Assembly: GCA_003166955.1 (NCBI GenBank)
Contig: PMUI01000019.1
Span: forward strand, 1 to 64,000
Direction of reading: 5' to 3'
Source: Acidobacterium sp.
GTDB lineage: Bacteria; Acidobacteriota; Terriglobia; Terriglobales; Acidobacteriaceae
Length of the DNA stretch: 64,000 nucleotides
Shown: piece after piece, positions 50,740-59,965 of the stretch
Numbering within the stretch: the first letter of the stretch is position 1
How the letters are laid out: every line of letters starts with the position of its first letter
Notes under the pieces: model-generated
The model's input: the letters and a program-made list of their open reading frames with translations, nothing else
Database searches by the model: none
What the model was told of the DNA's origin: nothing
Translations under genes and position numbers: made by a program

Positions 50740-52377
50740 TCAGAGCGGATTCAGCTTGTCGAGGCCGGTCTTCTTTTTGTGCTTGCTGGAGGATTCGTCC
50801 TTCTTATCGTAGGGGGCCTTCTTTTTCTTGCCGGGCTTGCCGCTGGCGTTGGCGCCGGTCTGGACCTGCGCGTTGCCGCCGGCGGGGACCTGGTTGACCT
50901 GCTGCGGAGCTTCGGCCGGCTTTTCGACGGCGGGCAGAGGCTGGGGGGTGCCTGGGCCAACGGGCTTGACCAACGGCTCGGCGTTGCTGTGCTCAGCAGG
51001 AGCAGGCGCGGCGTTGGCCGGAGCGCCCTCTCCAGGGACTTCCGTGGCCGGGGCAGGCGTTGCGCGGGACGCGCCGGCGGCAGACGAACCTGTGGGCGCG
51101 CCTTCGCTGGGAACCTGGACAGTAACGGTGCTGCCCGGCGCCCCAGTGGCGTCCGGCACCTCTTCAAAGGTCGATGGCGCCGCGGGGTGCTCACTGGTCG
51201 GCGGCGCGGTTCCGTTGTCGATGGCGGCGTTGGTGGTGGCGGGCGCCTGGGCTGCAATCCCGGTTACGGGTTTACCGGTGAGCGCCTGAGCCCAGGCGGT
51301 GGTGCCCTCTTTCACGACTTCTGGCGCAAGCGTGGGAGGCGGACTGTTGAGCGAGGGCTCGCCGACGCGCGCGGCGCGGACGGTGTTGGGACCACGGCCG
51401 AGGAGCTGCACGGCGCGGCTGCCGAGCCGGAAATTGACGCGGCTGTCTTCCTCCGCCTGGTTTTCGGCAAGGGCCTGGGCACTGGGCTCAGGAAGGGGCC
51501 GACCCATGGCGATGAGGCGGTCCTTGGCGTCTTCAACGTGGGGCGCGAGCGGATAGCGCGAGACGACCCGCGACCACGCAGCGGCGGCTCGGTCGTTATA
51601 ATGCTTCGCCAGCTCGGCCTTCGCCTTCTCGGGAATTTTGGCGCGCGACATGATCTGCGCTTCCTGGGCGTAGGCATCGCCGATGGTGATCAGCGCCTGA
51701 TCGGTGTGGCTGAAGAGCGGATAGGAGTCGGCGACGGTCTGGAGGCGCGCGATGGAGGCGGCCCACTGTTCCCGCGTCGCATAGAACTCGCCGATTTCGA
51801 ACTGGCGCTGGGCAAGAACTTCCTGCGTTTCACGGAGGCGCTGCTTGGCGCGGGGAACGAGCGGCGAGTCCGGGAACTGCTCGAGCATGGTGCGGTATTC
51901 CTGCTCGGCGTGAACGGCGTTCTGCGGATCGCGGTCGGGCTTTTCCATTTGCTGGAAGTAGATGTCGCCGACCTTCATCTGGGCCTCGGCGGCCTCTGGG
52001 GTGTTGGGAAAGAAGGTGATGAAGTCCTTGTATTCGGACTCGGCCTGGGTGAGCGCAGCGGAGCCGCCTTCCTTGAACCACGTGTCGCCAACCGCGAGCT
52101 TGGCGCGCATGTCATATTCGGATTCAGGATAGGTGTTGAGCAACGTCTGGAGATCGAGGCGCGCGACGTCGTACCTGCCATGCTTCATGGCGACCATGGC
52201 CTTGTCGAAGAGCTCCTTGTCAGGCTGCTTCGAGTTGACGTTGGCCAGCGGGTTGGCGCTGAGGTCGACGTTCTTCTTTTTCTTCTTCGCGTGCTCTTTG
52301 GCGAAAGCGTACGGGGAGGAGAGCGCGATCACCAGTGCCAGACATACTGTGGAAGTGCGGATTAACAACCGATTCAT
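50740..52377 (-). CDS. BamD/YfiO-like TPR outer-membrane assembly protein
   Basis: A 545-residue protein. A signal peptide (TVCLALVIALSSPYAFA) of signal-peptidase-I type lacks a lipobox Cys, unlike canonical lipoprotein BamD. TPR-like repeats (ELFDKAMVAMKHGRYDVA, YKDFITFFPNTPEAAEAQ) run to about residue 300. A long Pro/Ala/Gly-rich disordered tail follows and ends in Lys-rich clusters. It may hold BamA or act as a related periplasmic tether. Confidence 0.8.
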   Translation of the reverse strand: MNRLLIRTSTVCLALVIALSSPYAFAKEHAKKKKKNVDLSANPLANVNSKQPDKELFDKAMVAMKHGRYDVARLDLQTLLNTYPESEYDMRAKLAVGDTWFKEGGSAALTQAESEYKDFITFFPNTPEAAEAQMKVGDIYFQQMEKPDRDPQNAVHAEQEYRTMLEQFPDSPLVPRAKQRLRETQEVLAQRQFEIGEFYATREQWAASIARLQTVADSYPLFSHTDQALITIGDAYAQEAQIMSRAKIPEKAKAELAKHYNDRAAAAWSRVVSRYPLAPHVEDAKDRLIAMGRPLPEPSAQALAENQAEEDSRVNFRLGSRAVQLLGRGPNTVRAARVGEPSLNSPPPTLAPEVVKEGTTAWAQALTGKPVTGIAAQAPATTNAAIDNGTAPPTSEHPAAPSTFEEVPDATGAPGSTVTVQVPSEGAPTGSSAAGASRATPAPATEVPGEGAPANAAPAPAEHSNAEPLVKPVGPGTPQPLPAVEKPAEAPQQVNQVPAGGNAQVQTGANASGKPGKKKKAPYDKKDESSSKHKKKTGLDKLNPL

Positions 52378-52461
52378 AACACCTCGTAAAAGCAGACTCC
52401 CCGAACCGAACTGGCCCTGTCCGGGGATGGTCTGCGAAGACCCCGAACCGGGAATGAAAAC

Positions 52462-53139
52462 CTATGCGGCAGCCACCTGGGCGGCGCGCCGGGCTGCTTC
52501 CAGCAGACTGCGCGCATCCCGTTCGGCGTGCCCCTGGCCGAAAACCGCGTTGCCAGCGACCAGCAACTCGGCTCCCGCTTCGACGATGCTGGCGACCGTG
52601 TCGTGAGCGACGCCACCGTCAATTTCAATCCTATAGCTGAGGCCCAGTTCGCGTCGAAGTTCTTTCAGGCGGCGGAGTTTGGCGAGCGAGTACGGGATGA
52701 ACCGCTGGCCGCCAAAGCCGGGGTTCACGCTCATGACCAGGACGTGATGGACCATGCCGAGGATGGGGATGAGGAGGTCGACTGCGGTGTGAGGATTGAT
52801 GACGACGGCGGGCTGCATCTTGTGCTCGGCGATGAGTTCGAGGGTGCGGTGCAGATGGCGACAAGCCTCGTAGTGGACGCTGACCCAGTTGGCGCCCGCG
52901 TCGGCAAAGGCCGGGATAAACTCGTCGGGGTTCTCGATCATCAGGTGGCAGTCGAGCGGCAGTTTGGTGTGCTTGCGGATCGAGGCGACGATGGGCGGCC
53001 CGACGGTGATGTTGGGGACAAAGTGGCCGTCCATCACGTCGACATGGATGACGGTGCCGCCGCCGCGCTCGGCCGCGGAGATTTCATCGGCGAGGCGGGC
53101 AAAGTCGGCGGAAAGGATGGATGGGACGAGCTCGACCAC
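52462..53139 (-). CDS. rpe: ribulose-phosphate 3-epimerase
   Basis: A 225-residue TIM-barrel epimerase converting ribulose-5-P to xylulose-5-P. VPSILSADFARL, HVDVMDGHFVPNIT, HLMIENP, MSVNPGFGGQ and EIDGGV carry the metal-binding His/Asp and catalytic Asp residues. Confidence 0.95.
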   Translation of the reverse strand: MVELVPSILSADFARLADEISAAERGGGTVIHVDVMDGHFVPNITVGPPIVASIRKHTKLPLDCHLMIENPDEFIPAFADAGANWVSVHYEACRHLHRTLELIAEHKMQPAVVINPHTAVDLLIPILGMVHHVLVMSVNPGFGGQRFIPYSLAKLRRLKELRRELGLSYRIEIDGGVAHDTVASIVEAGAELLVAGNAVFGQGHAERDARSLLEAARRAAQVAAA

Positions 53140-53220
53140 TCTACGGAACAGGGTACAGGGTGGAGGGTGCAGGGTAAAGAGCGCTGGGAGCAGGGTGAAG
53201 GGCGAAGCGAGCCCAAAAAG
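53140..53220. repeat. degenerate CAGGGT tandem repeat
   Basis: Between rpe and the DMT gene the sequence repeats AGGGT and GGGTGCAGGG-like units several times (53150-53205). It is short, imperfect and non-coding. Confidence 0.5.
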
Positions 53221-53265
53221 CGAGCATGAAGCGAGCGGGAGGCGAGCCAGGCCCCGGCTGAGGAA

Positions 53266-54240
53266 TCAGGAGCTTTGCGGCTCGTGCGCGCGCTGCCCGG
53301 TGGTGGTGAGGACGATGACCGCGGCGATGATCAGCGCTCCGCCGGCGTAGGCGCCGGGGCCGAGGCGCTCGCCGAGAACGACGACGCCAAGGATCGACCC
53401 GAGGGCGGGCTCGATGTTGAGAAATACGCCGGCGCGCGAGGCGGGCACGCGATGGATGCCCCAGTTCCAGAGGAGCGTAGCCGCGGAGGTGCAGAACAGT
53501 CCGCTGGCGGCCACGGCGAACCAGACGTGCCAGCTGAGGCCGCGGACCGGAGGAAGGCCGTCGCGAAAGAGGACCCAGGGGGAAAGCATGGCTGCGCCGG
53601 TGAGCAGCGTCCAGGAGCTGACGGCGAGAGGCGAGCGGCCGAGCGTCATGAGGCGCTGGTTGATGAGGACCCAGCCCAGCGCGATGATGAGCGAGGCGAC
53701 GACCAGCAGATCGCCTTTGATATTGCCGCCCCGAACGGCCGTAAAGCCGGAGCCGTGACTGGCGCTCATAACGATGAGCGCGATGCCGGTGGTAGAGCCG
53801 AGGAGCGCGATCCAGCCCTTTAGGTCGAGGCGCTCGTGGGAAAAGATGGTGGCGCCGACCGCGAGGATCACAGGCATGGTGCCGACCATCAGCGCCGCGT
53901 GGCTGACGGTGGTGAGCTTCAGCCCCTCGAACTGCACGATGAACTGCAGTGGCACGCCGAGGAAGGCGCCGATGAGCAGGAGCTTCCACTCGCGGGCGGA
54001 GAAGCGCGGCTTTTCGACGATGGGCAGCAGCCCCAGGCACGCGAAGACGAACCGGTAGAGAACATAGTGGCCGACTCCGAGCTGCGTGAAGGCGATTTTG
54101 CCGAAGAAGAAGCCTGTTCCCCAGCAACATCCGGCAAGCGCACAGGCGAAATAGCCGATGCTGCGGCCGACGTTGCGCCGGTGGGCAGCGGGGGGATGCA
54201 GCGCGGCCTGGGAGTGGTCTTCTTTCAGCAACGAGGGCAT
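53266..54240 (-). CDS. EamA/DMT-superfamily transporter
   Basis: A 324-residue inner-membrane protein with ten likely helices in two EamA repeats (SIGYFACALAGCCWGTGFFF... and LLVVASLIIALGWVLINQRL...). The second repeat contains the family pattern ASRAGVFLNIEPALGSILGVVVLGE. Substrate unknown. The ATG at 54240 is used; the longer frame upstream overlaps the ThiE-like gene. It follows that gene by 19 bases. Confidence 0.88.
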   Translation of the reverse strand: MPSLLKEDHSQAALHPPAAHRRNVGRSIGYFACALAGCCWGTGFFFGKIAFTQLGVGHYVLYRFVFACLGLLPIVEKPRFSAREWKLLLIGAFLGVPLQFIVQFEGLKLTTVSHAALMVGTMPVILAVGATIFSHERLDLKGWIALLGSTTGIALIVMSASHGSGFTAVRGGNIKGDLLVVASLIIALGWVLINQRLMTLGRSPLAVSSWTLLTGAAMLSPWVLFRDGLPPVRGLSWHVWFAVAASGLFCTSAATLLWNWGIHRVPASRAGVFLNIEPALGSILGVVVLGERLGPGAYAGGALIIAAVIVLTTTGQRAHEPQSS

Positions 54241-54259
54241 TCCAGAATTGGATGAACCA

Positions 54260-54922
54260 TCAGGATGATGGTCGCACGGATGGCTCGGGGATTTGCAGGA
54301 GCGCGCGCCACGCTTCGCCGAGGAAGAGCCGGATGGCGGCGACGCCGGCTGCGCCGTTCTGCGCGCAGGCCACGGCGTTCTTCTCGTTGACGCCGCCGAG
54401 GGCGAGCACCGGCGTCGGGTTCGCGAGGTCGACGGCGGCGCGGAGAGCGGCGAGCCCCTGGCCGCGGGTGTTTCCCTGCAGCGTGACTTTCTCAAACACT
54501 GGAGAAAAGAGCAGCAGCGAAGCGCCGTGTGCCTGGCGGATTTCGTCGGGAGAATGGCAGGCGGCGCTGATGACCGGCTCGAGATTGGCGCGGGCGTAGA
54601 CCTGTTGTGCGGCGCGGACGGCGGCGGGTTCGGCATTGGCGTGGAGATGCACGCCGTCGGCTCCCACGTCGAGAGCAAGCTGGGCGGGACCGTTGACAAG
54701 GACGCGGGTCTTGCTCCGGGTTTTGCTTTCTGCCGCGCGAACGGCCTGGACGATGCGGGCGGCGAGAAACTGGAGTTCCCTGAGAGGCAAATCTTTTTCG
54801 CGGAGCTGGATAGTGTCGACCCCGCCGCGCGCCCATTCCTCGGCAAGCACGACAAGGCGATCGCGCTTCGCGTTCTCGTCGCCGGGCAGCAGGTGGCGGT
54901 TCGTGATGGCATAGAGCAGCAT
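54260..54922 (-). CDS. thiamine-phosphate synthase-like protein
   Basis: A 220-residue TIM-barrel protein of the ThiE/TenI family. DTIQLREKDL, DVGADGVHLHANAEP, ISAACHSPDEI, LFSPVFEK and VLALGGVNEKNA follow the family. The usual GQEDLP after the substrate loop reads HANAEP and the phosphate-binding segment is atypical, so it may be a TenI-like homologue rather than a true ThiE. Confidence 0.82.
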   Translation of the reverse strand: MLLYAITNRHLLPGDENAKRDRLVVLAEEWARGGVDTIQLREKDLPLRELQFLAARIVQAVRAAESKTRSKTRVLVNGPAQLALDVGADGVHLHANAEPAAVRAAQQVYARANLEPVISAACHSPDEIRQAHGASLLLFSPVFEKVTLQGNTRGQGLAALRAAVDLANPTPVLALGGVNEKNAVACAQNGAAGVAAIRLFLGEAWRALLQIPEPSVRPSS

Positions 54923-55029
54923 CGGAAAGATTAGTGTAAAAGCGTATTCACACGGCCTGTCATCACTGGATTGTAAGATGGGCTCGGTCCTGCAACGGAA
55001 TGCGTGCGATGCAGGCCATCTTCTGACAC

Positions 55030-56427
55030 ATGGCGCAATACGATCTGCTCGTCATCGGTTCAGGCCCTTCAGGACAGCGCGCGGCTGTGTCCGCGGTGAA
55101 GAGGGGCAAGCACGTGGCGCTCGTCGAGATGCGGAGCGTGGTCGGCGGCGTGTGCATCAACACCGGCACCATCCCCAGCAAGACGATGCGCGAGGCGGTG
55201 CTGCATCTGTCCGGCTACAACTACCGGTCAATTTACGGAATGAATTACCGCGTGAAGGAAAAGATCACGATGGCCGATCTTGCCTTCCGCGTCCAGCACG
55301 TGGTCAAGACCGAAATCGACGTGACGGAGGCGCAGCTTTCGCGCAACGGGGTGGAAGTATTCAACGGAGTAGCGCGGTTTGAGGACGACCATCACATTCG
55401 CGTGGATGGCCTGCGCGGGACGAATACGTATGAGGCCGACAACATCATCATCGCGGTGGGAACGAAGCCTGCGTCGTCGCCGAAAGTGCCGGTAAACGGG
55501 AAGACGATCGTCAACAGCGACCAGGTAATGGATATGGTCGAGCTGCCGAAGAGCCTGATCGTGGTGGGCGGCGGCGTGATCGGGGTCGAGTACACGTGCA
55601 TGTTTGCGGCGCTCGGCGTGCGGGTGATTCTGATCGAGAAGCGGCCGCGGCTGCTGGAATTCGCGGATCAGGAGATCATCGAGGCGCTGAGTTACCACCT
55701 GCGCGACAGCCGCGTGACCATGCGGCTGGGCGAAGAAGTGGAGAGCGTGGAGCAGCTGGCCGACGGCACCGTGGTCGCGAATCTCGAAAGCAAGAAGAAG
55801 ATGTCCGGCGATGCGCTGCTGTATGCGGTCGGCCGCCAGGGCAATATCGACGAGCTGAATCTGCAGGCGGCGGGGATCGAGGCCGACAATCGCGGAAGGA
55901 TTCCGGTGGACAAGGATTTTCGGACGAAAGTGCCGCACATCTACGCTGTGGGCGACGTGATCGGGTTTCCGGCGCTGGCTTCTGTGTCGATGGAGCAGGG
56001 GCGCATCGCGGCGGCCCGCGCGTTTGGCGACGACCACATCCAGTCGAACCCGAGTTTCTATCCGTATGGCATTTACACCATTCCTGAGATTTCATTCATC
56101 GGCAAGACGGAAGAGCAGCTGACCGAAGAGGATGTGCCGTACGAAGTCGGCGTGGCGTATTATCGCGAGATTGCGCGCGGGCAGATTCGCGGCGACACGA
56201 CGGGGCGCCTGAAGCTGGTGTTCCATCGCCAGACTCGCCAGGTGCTGGGCGTGCACATCATCGGCGAGGGCGCTGCGGAGCTGGTGCACATCGGCCAGGC
56301 GGTCATGGCGCTCAACGGCACCGTGGACTACTTCATCGATACGGTGTTCAACTATCCCACCCTGGCCGAGTGCTACAAGGCCGCCGCGTTTAACGGCATC
56401 AACCGGCTGGCCCGTTTTGAGGGTTGA
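55030..56427 (+). CDS. sthA: soluble (Si-specific) NAD(P)+ transhydrogenase
   Basis: A 465-residue flavoprotein of the pyridine nucleotide-disulfide family. FAD binding IGSGPSGQRAA, GGVCINTGTIPSKTMRE with a single Cys (lacking the redox disulfide, as in SthA), NAD binding VVGGGVIGVEYT, and YAVGDVIGFPAL are seen. The dimerisation domain is complete. It exchanges reducing equivalents between NADH and NADPH in the cytoplasm. Confidence 0.93.
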   Translation: MAQYDLLVIGSGPSGQRAAVSAVKRGKHVALVEMRSVVGGVCINTGTIPSKTMREAVLHLSGYNYRSIYGMNYRVKEKITMADLAFRVQHVVKTEIDVTEAQLSRNGVEVFNGVARFEDDHHIRVDGLRGTNTYEADNIIIAVGTKPASSPKVPVNGKTIVNSDQVMDMVELPKSLIVVGGGVIGVEYTCMFAALGVRVILIEKRPRLLEFADQEIIEALSYHLRDSRVTMRLGEEVESVEQLADGTVVANLESKKKMSGDALLYAVGRQGNIDELNLQAAGIEADNRGRIPVDKDFRTKVPHIYAVGDVIGFPALASVSMEQGRIAAARAFGDDHIQSNPSFYPYGIYTIPEISFIGKTEEQLTEEDVPYEVGVAYYREIARGQIRGDTTGRLKLVFHRQTRQVLGVHIIGEGAAELVHIGQAVMALNGTVDYFIDTVFNYPTLAECYKAAAFNGINRLARFEG

Positions 56428-56442
56428 TCTGCGCGAGGGTTT

Positions 56443-57339
56443 ATGTCGAAGACGGTTGGGGCGGTAATGACGACGCGAGTGGTCGCGGGGCTGATTGAAG
56501 ACCACAAGCTGCAGGGCGGGCTCAGGGAATTTCCGGAGAACATCGACGATACGAATGGGCTCATCGAGGTCCCGGCGGAAAGCCTCTGCGACATTATTTG
56601 CGATGCGATCGCGTCGCTGATTCCCGCGGGTTCGACGATTGATGCGGCGGGCGTGGCGATGCCGGGCTACGTGCACCAGGGCGTGATGCTCGACGCGCCG
56701 AATCTGCCGCAGCTGAAGGGCGAGCAGGTTTGCAGCAATCTGAGCGCGGGGTTGAAGCGGCGCGGGATCGACGTGAAGCTGGCGGTCTTCAATGATGCGG
56801 ACGCCGTGGCTGCCGGCATTGCGGCGACGCGGGGACAGATGAATCGCCAGGTACGCGTGTGGACCATCGGCAACGGGATCGGCTTCGGCCGCTATCCCTA
56901 CACCGAGGGCCCATGGGAAGGCGGGCACATGGTGGTGACGCTGGACCCGAAGGAGAATTACTGCGGCTGCGGCGGCCGTGGTCATCTGGAAGGAATCATG
57001 GGGCACCGGGCGATGCGGCTGCGGTTCCTGGACATGGAACCGGACGAGGTGTTTGCCGCAGCGAAGAAGGGTGACAAGCGCTGCGCCGATTTTGTGGAGC
57101 GCTGGCATTGCGCGCTGGCGGCGGCCACCGCGTCGCAGATTCATCTGGAGGGGCCGGGGCGGTTCTATTACACGGGTCGCGACATTGAGCGGCTGGAGCT
57201 GCCGCGGCTGAAGCAACATCTGTGGGAGATGGTGAAGATGAGCCCGCTGCAGAATTACATGGTCGAAGTGCTGCCGGATGACGATTCGCTGGCGGTGATT
57301 GGAGCCGGCGTGGCGGCGCTGATCGAGAGCAAGTGCTGA
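56443..57339 (+). CDS. ROK-family protein
   Basis: A 298-residue ROK protein starting 15 bases after sthA. NDADAVAAG provides the catalytic Asp region, and CGCGGRGHLE is the zinc motif with His in place of the last Cys. The N-terminal phosphate loop DxGGT is absent (it reads AVMTTR), so classical sugar-kinase activity is doubtful. It could be a diverged kinase or regulatory relative. Confidence 0.8.
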   Translation: MSKTVGAVMTTRVVAGLIEDHKLQGGLREFPENIDDTNGLIEVPAESLCDIICDAIASLIPAGSTIDAAGVAMPGYVHQGVMLDAPNLPQLKGEQVCSNLSAGLKRRGIDVKLAVFNDADAVAAGIAATRGQMNRQVRVWTIGNGIGFGRYPYTEGPWEGGHMVVTLDPKENYCGCGGRGHLEGIMGHRAMRLRFLDMEPDEVFAAAKKGDKRCADFVERWHCALAAATASQIHLEGPGRFYYTGRDIERLELPRLKQHLWEMVKMSPLQNYMVEVLPDDDSLAVIGAGVAALIESKC

Positions 57340-57764
57340 CGAGAGCCACACGAGCGAGCCTGGCGGTTCAGTGTGCTCTTTACGTCGCCAGCGGCATCAA
57401 CCATTTTTGGCACGAAGGTTTTTACCTGCACATCATGCCGGATCACTATGCGCATCCCCTTGCGCTGGTCAGGCTGAGCGGAGTGGCAGAGATCCTTGGC
57501 GGGCTGGGCTTGCTGGTTCCGGTAACGCGGCGTTTCTCCGCTGTGGGCATTGCGGCGATGCTGGTGGTTTTCTTCGATGTGCATTTTTTCATGGTGCGTC
57601 ATGCTGCGCGCTTTGCTGAAGTGCCCGCGTGGGTGCTCTGGGCGCGGATCCCACTGCAGTTCTTGCTCATTGCGTGGGCTCTTTATTTTGCCCGGCGGAG
57701 CGGCTTGGCGTCTGCGGAATACGGCTCGGCTTCGAATTCCGCGAAAGCTATTCGCCGAAATTGA
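57333..57764 (+). CDS. DoxX-like membrane protein
   Basis: A 143-residue protein with four likely membrane helices. ASGINHFWH near residue 20 and LVRLSGVAEILGGLGLLVPV are typical of DoxX-like proteins. The GTG start overlaps the ROK stop codon (GTGCTGA), so translation is coupled. Function unknown; DoxX proteins have been linked to redox or thiol chemistry. Confidence 0.78.
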   Translation: MLTRATRASLAVQCALYVASGINHFWHEGFYLHIMPDHYAHPLALVRLSGVAEILGGLGLLVPVTRRFSAVGIAAMLVVFFDVHFFMVRHAARFAEVPAWVLWARIPLQFLLIAWALYFARRSGLASAEYGSASNSAKAIRRN

Positions 57765-59955
57765 GCCGCAGCCCGAACCGCGCCAGTCGCGGCGTTCCCA
57801 GCGTGGTGAGCGGGGTTTTCCCGACTTCAATCGACCGGTCGAAGAGGTTCTCGCCTGAGGCGAAGGCGACCACGTGCCGGCCGAAGTTGTGCTCCGCGCT
57901 GGCATCCAGACGAAAATAGCTGTGCAGCAGGTAAACGTTGGCGTCGTCGTCGAACTGGCGGCCGCTCGTGCGCCCCTGCAGGCTCAGGATGCCGACGCGC
58001 GGGCGCGTGAAGCGAACCTGCGCCGTGGCCATGTTGCGCGCGACCTGAGGGATCCAGTTGCCGACCAGCTGCGGCTCGGGGTCATTTTTTGTAACCGTGG
58101 CATCGGCAAATTGATAACCGCCCTCGATGCCGATCCAGGACGCGGGCTGCATGGCATAGTCAAGAGAGAGGCCGCGGCTCTCGATCTGGCCGAGGTTCTC
58201 GCGCTGCAACAGAGTCGATGTGGGCGTCGTGCTGAGGGTGAGCGCAGTAATGGGGCGATTGACCTGCGTCCAGAAATAGCTGGCGCGGACGCTCGCCCCG
58301 TAGCGGCGGATGTCCGCCTGGAAGCCGGCTTCCCAGCCCGTGGCGCGCTCGGAGCGCAGGTTGGGATTGGGCTCGGTGATCTGCTGGCCGACCTGGCCGG
58401 CGCGGTAAAGCTCGTTTTGCGTCGGCGCGCGATAGGCGCGAAAGCCGGAGGCGTTCAGCGACAGCGACGGCGTGATACGGCGGACCAAGCCGAGGCGCGG
58501 ATCGAAGACGGTTTCAGAAAATGCTGGGAGCTGGACGGGGGCGGCGGAGCTCGAGAACTGCTGCGCGTCGAAATTGGAGAAGTGATCGACGCGGGCCGAG
58601 CCGCTGATGGTCCACTGCGCGGGCGTGAAAAGAGCCTCGCCCCAGACGCCAGTCTGGCGCTGGCGCGCGGTAGTCGAGAGCGTGCCGCCCTTGCCGCTAA
58701 AGAGCCGCTCCGCGTCTTCGGCGCGGACGTCGTGCGTGTCAGCCCCGGCCAGGGCGAGGACATGGGTGCCGATGGGCCGATGCCAGCGCAGCGCTGCGCC
58801 GAGTTCATCGGCAGGATCGAAGGCGAAACGCGTCAGGGTCTCCGAGGCGCGGCCCGCTCCAACGCTGGAGAACGTCTGGCGGTAGTGCTCGTTGTCGCCG
58901 AAGAGGCGGAGCGCAAAGTCGTGCCAGTCCGCGCCCGCCGCGCCGCGCCACAGGCGAGTGGCGTTCCAGGTGGCCGGCGTGCCGTTGTGCCGAATTTCAT
59001 TGAGGACGTTGCTGCGGAGGAATACGCGGCCATCGCCGGGCAGAATACGGTCGATTTCCGCGAGGCCATTCTGCGCGTGCACATTGGACGGCTGATCGAT
59101 GGGACCGCGCAGATGCGGCGCAATGAGCGTGTAGCCGTCGGCGGCGATGAGGCCGCCGCTGGCGAGCCCGGACCACGCGCCGCGCTTGATGGTCGCGAGT
59201 GCGCCGTCATCGAGCGCAGCCTCAGAGCCGCCGCTGGCGAAGAGCTGGACGCCGGTAGTCTGCGAGCGCACCGGGATGACGCTGATGACCCCGCCGATGG
59301 CGCTCGAACCGTAGAGATCGGACGCGCCCCCGCGTACGACTTCGACCGAGTGGATGGAGAGCTCCGGCAATTCTTCCCAGTGGACCCATCCGCCGTAGGG
59401 ATCGTTGAGGGGAATGTCATCGAGGACGACGAGGGAGCGGCTGGCCGCGGTCGAACCCAGGCCGCGCAACGAGACGCCTTCGGTAGTGGGGTTGGCGACC
59501 AGCGAACTGGAGCGGCGGAACAACTCGAAGCCGGGAATCTGACGGAGCTTGCCGTCGAGGGAAGGCGACGCCGACTGCTGCAGCTGCTGCGTATCGAGAA
59601 CCCGCGTGCTGGCCGGACTGTCGGAGGAGCCCAACGCGGAACGATACGCGGTGACGGTGACGGTTTCGAGGGGTTGGCGGAGGACGACGTTAACCGGCTG
59701 GCCGGTGGTTATCGTAACGACGGCGGTTACGTAATGTGGCGCGGACACTTCGACTTGGTTCGGAGGCTGGGACAGGGTAAAGGCGCCGTCGCTGGACGAA
59801 ACCGCGAGCTGGTGGCCGGCAAGGTCGGTAATGGTGGCGGCGGAAACGGGGTCGCCATCGGCGTTGCGAACCGTACCGCGGGTCTGCGCGGACGCTGCGG
59901 CGGCGAGAGCCAGCACGATGGCGGCGAGATGGATGCGGCTTGGGGAAAAGCGCAT
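57748..59955 (-). CDS. TonB-dependent receptor, BtuB/cobalamin-receptor-like size
   Basis: A 735-residue receptor with signal peptide (LAAIVLALAAAASAQ). A short carboxypeptidase-regulatory-like domain (TRGTVRNADGDPVSAATI) and a plug follow (GVSLRGLGSTAASRSLVVLDDI and VEVVRGGASDLYGSSAIGG). The beta-barrel ends RFGLRLNFGE. Substrate unknown; plug motifs resemble siderophore or vitamin receptors. It begins 10 bases after folK and is probably cotranscribed. Its 3' end overlaps the DoxX-like gene tail by 17 bases, convergently. Confidence 0.9.
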   Translation of the reverse strand: MRFSPSRIHLAAIVLALAAAASAQTRGTVRNADGDPVSAATITDLAGHQLAVSSSDGAFTLSQPPNQVEVSAPHYVTAVVTITTGQPVNVVLRQPLETVTVTAYRSALGSSDSPASTRVLDTQQLQQSASPSLDGKLRQIPGFELFRRSSSLVANPTTEGVSLRGLGSTAASRSLVVLDDIPLNDPYGGWVHWEELPELSIHSVEVVRGGASDLYGSSAIGGVISVIPVRSQTTGVQLFASGGSEAALDDGALATIKRGAWSGLASGGLIAADGYTLIAPHLRGPIDQPSNVHAQNGLAEIDRILPGDGRVFLRSNVLNEIRHNGTPATWNATRLWRGAAGADWHDFALRLFGDNEHYRQTFSSVGAGRASETLTRFAFDPADELGAALRWHRPIGTHVLALAGADTHDVRAEDAERLFSGKGGTLSTTARQRQTGVWGEALFTPAQWTISGSARVDHFSNFDAQQFSSSAAPVQLPAFSETVFDPRLGLVRRITPSLSLNASGFRAYRAPTQNELYRAGQVGQQITEPNPNLRSERATGWEAGFQADIRRYGASVRASYFWTQVNRPITALTLSTTPTSTLLQRENLGQIESRGLSLDYAMQPASWIGIEGGYQFADATVTKNDPEPQLVGNWIPQVARNMATAQVRFTRPRVGILSLQGRTSGRQFDDDANVYLLHSYFRLDASAEHNFGRHVVAFASGENLFDRSIEVGKTPLTTLGTPRLARFGLRLNFGE

Positions 59956-59965
59956 GCGCTTTGGT

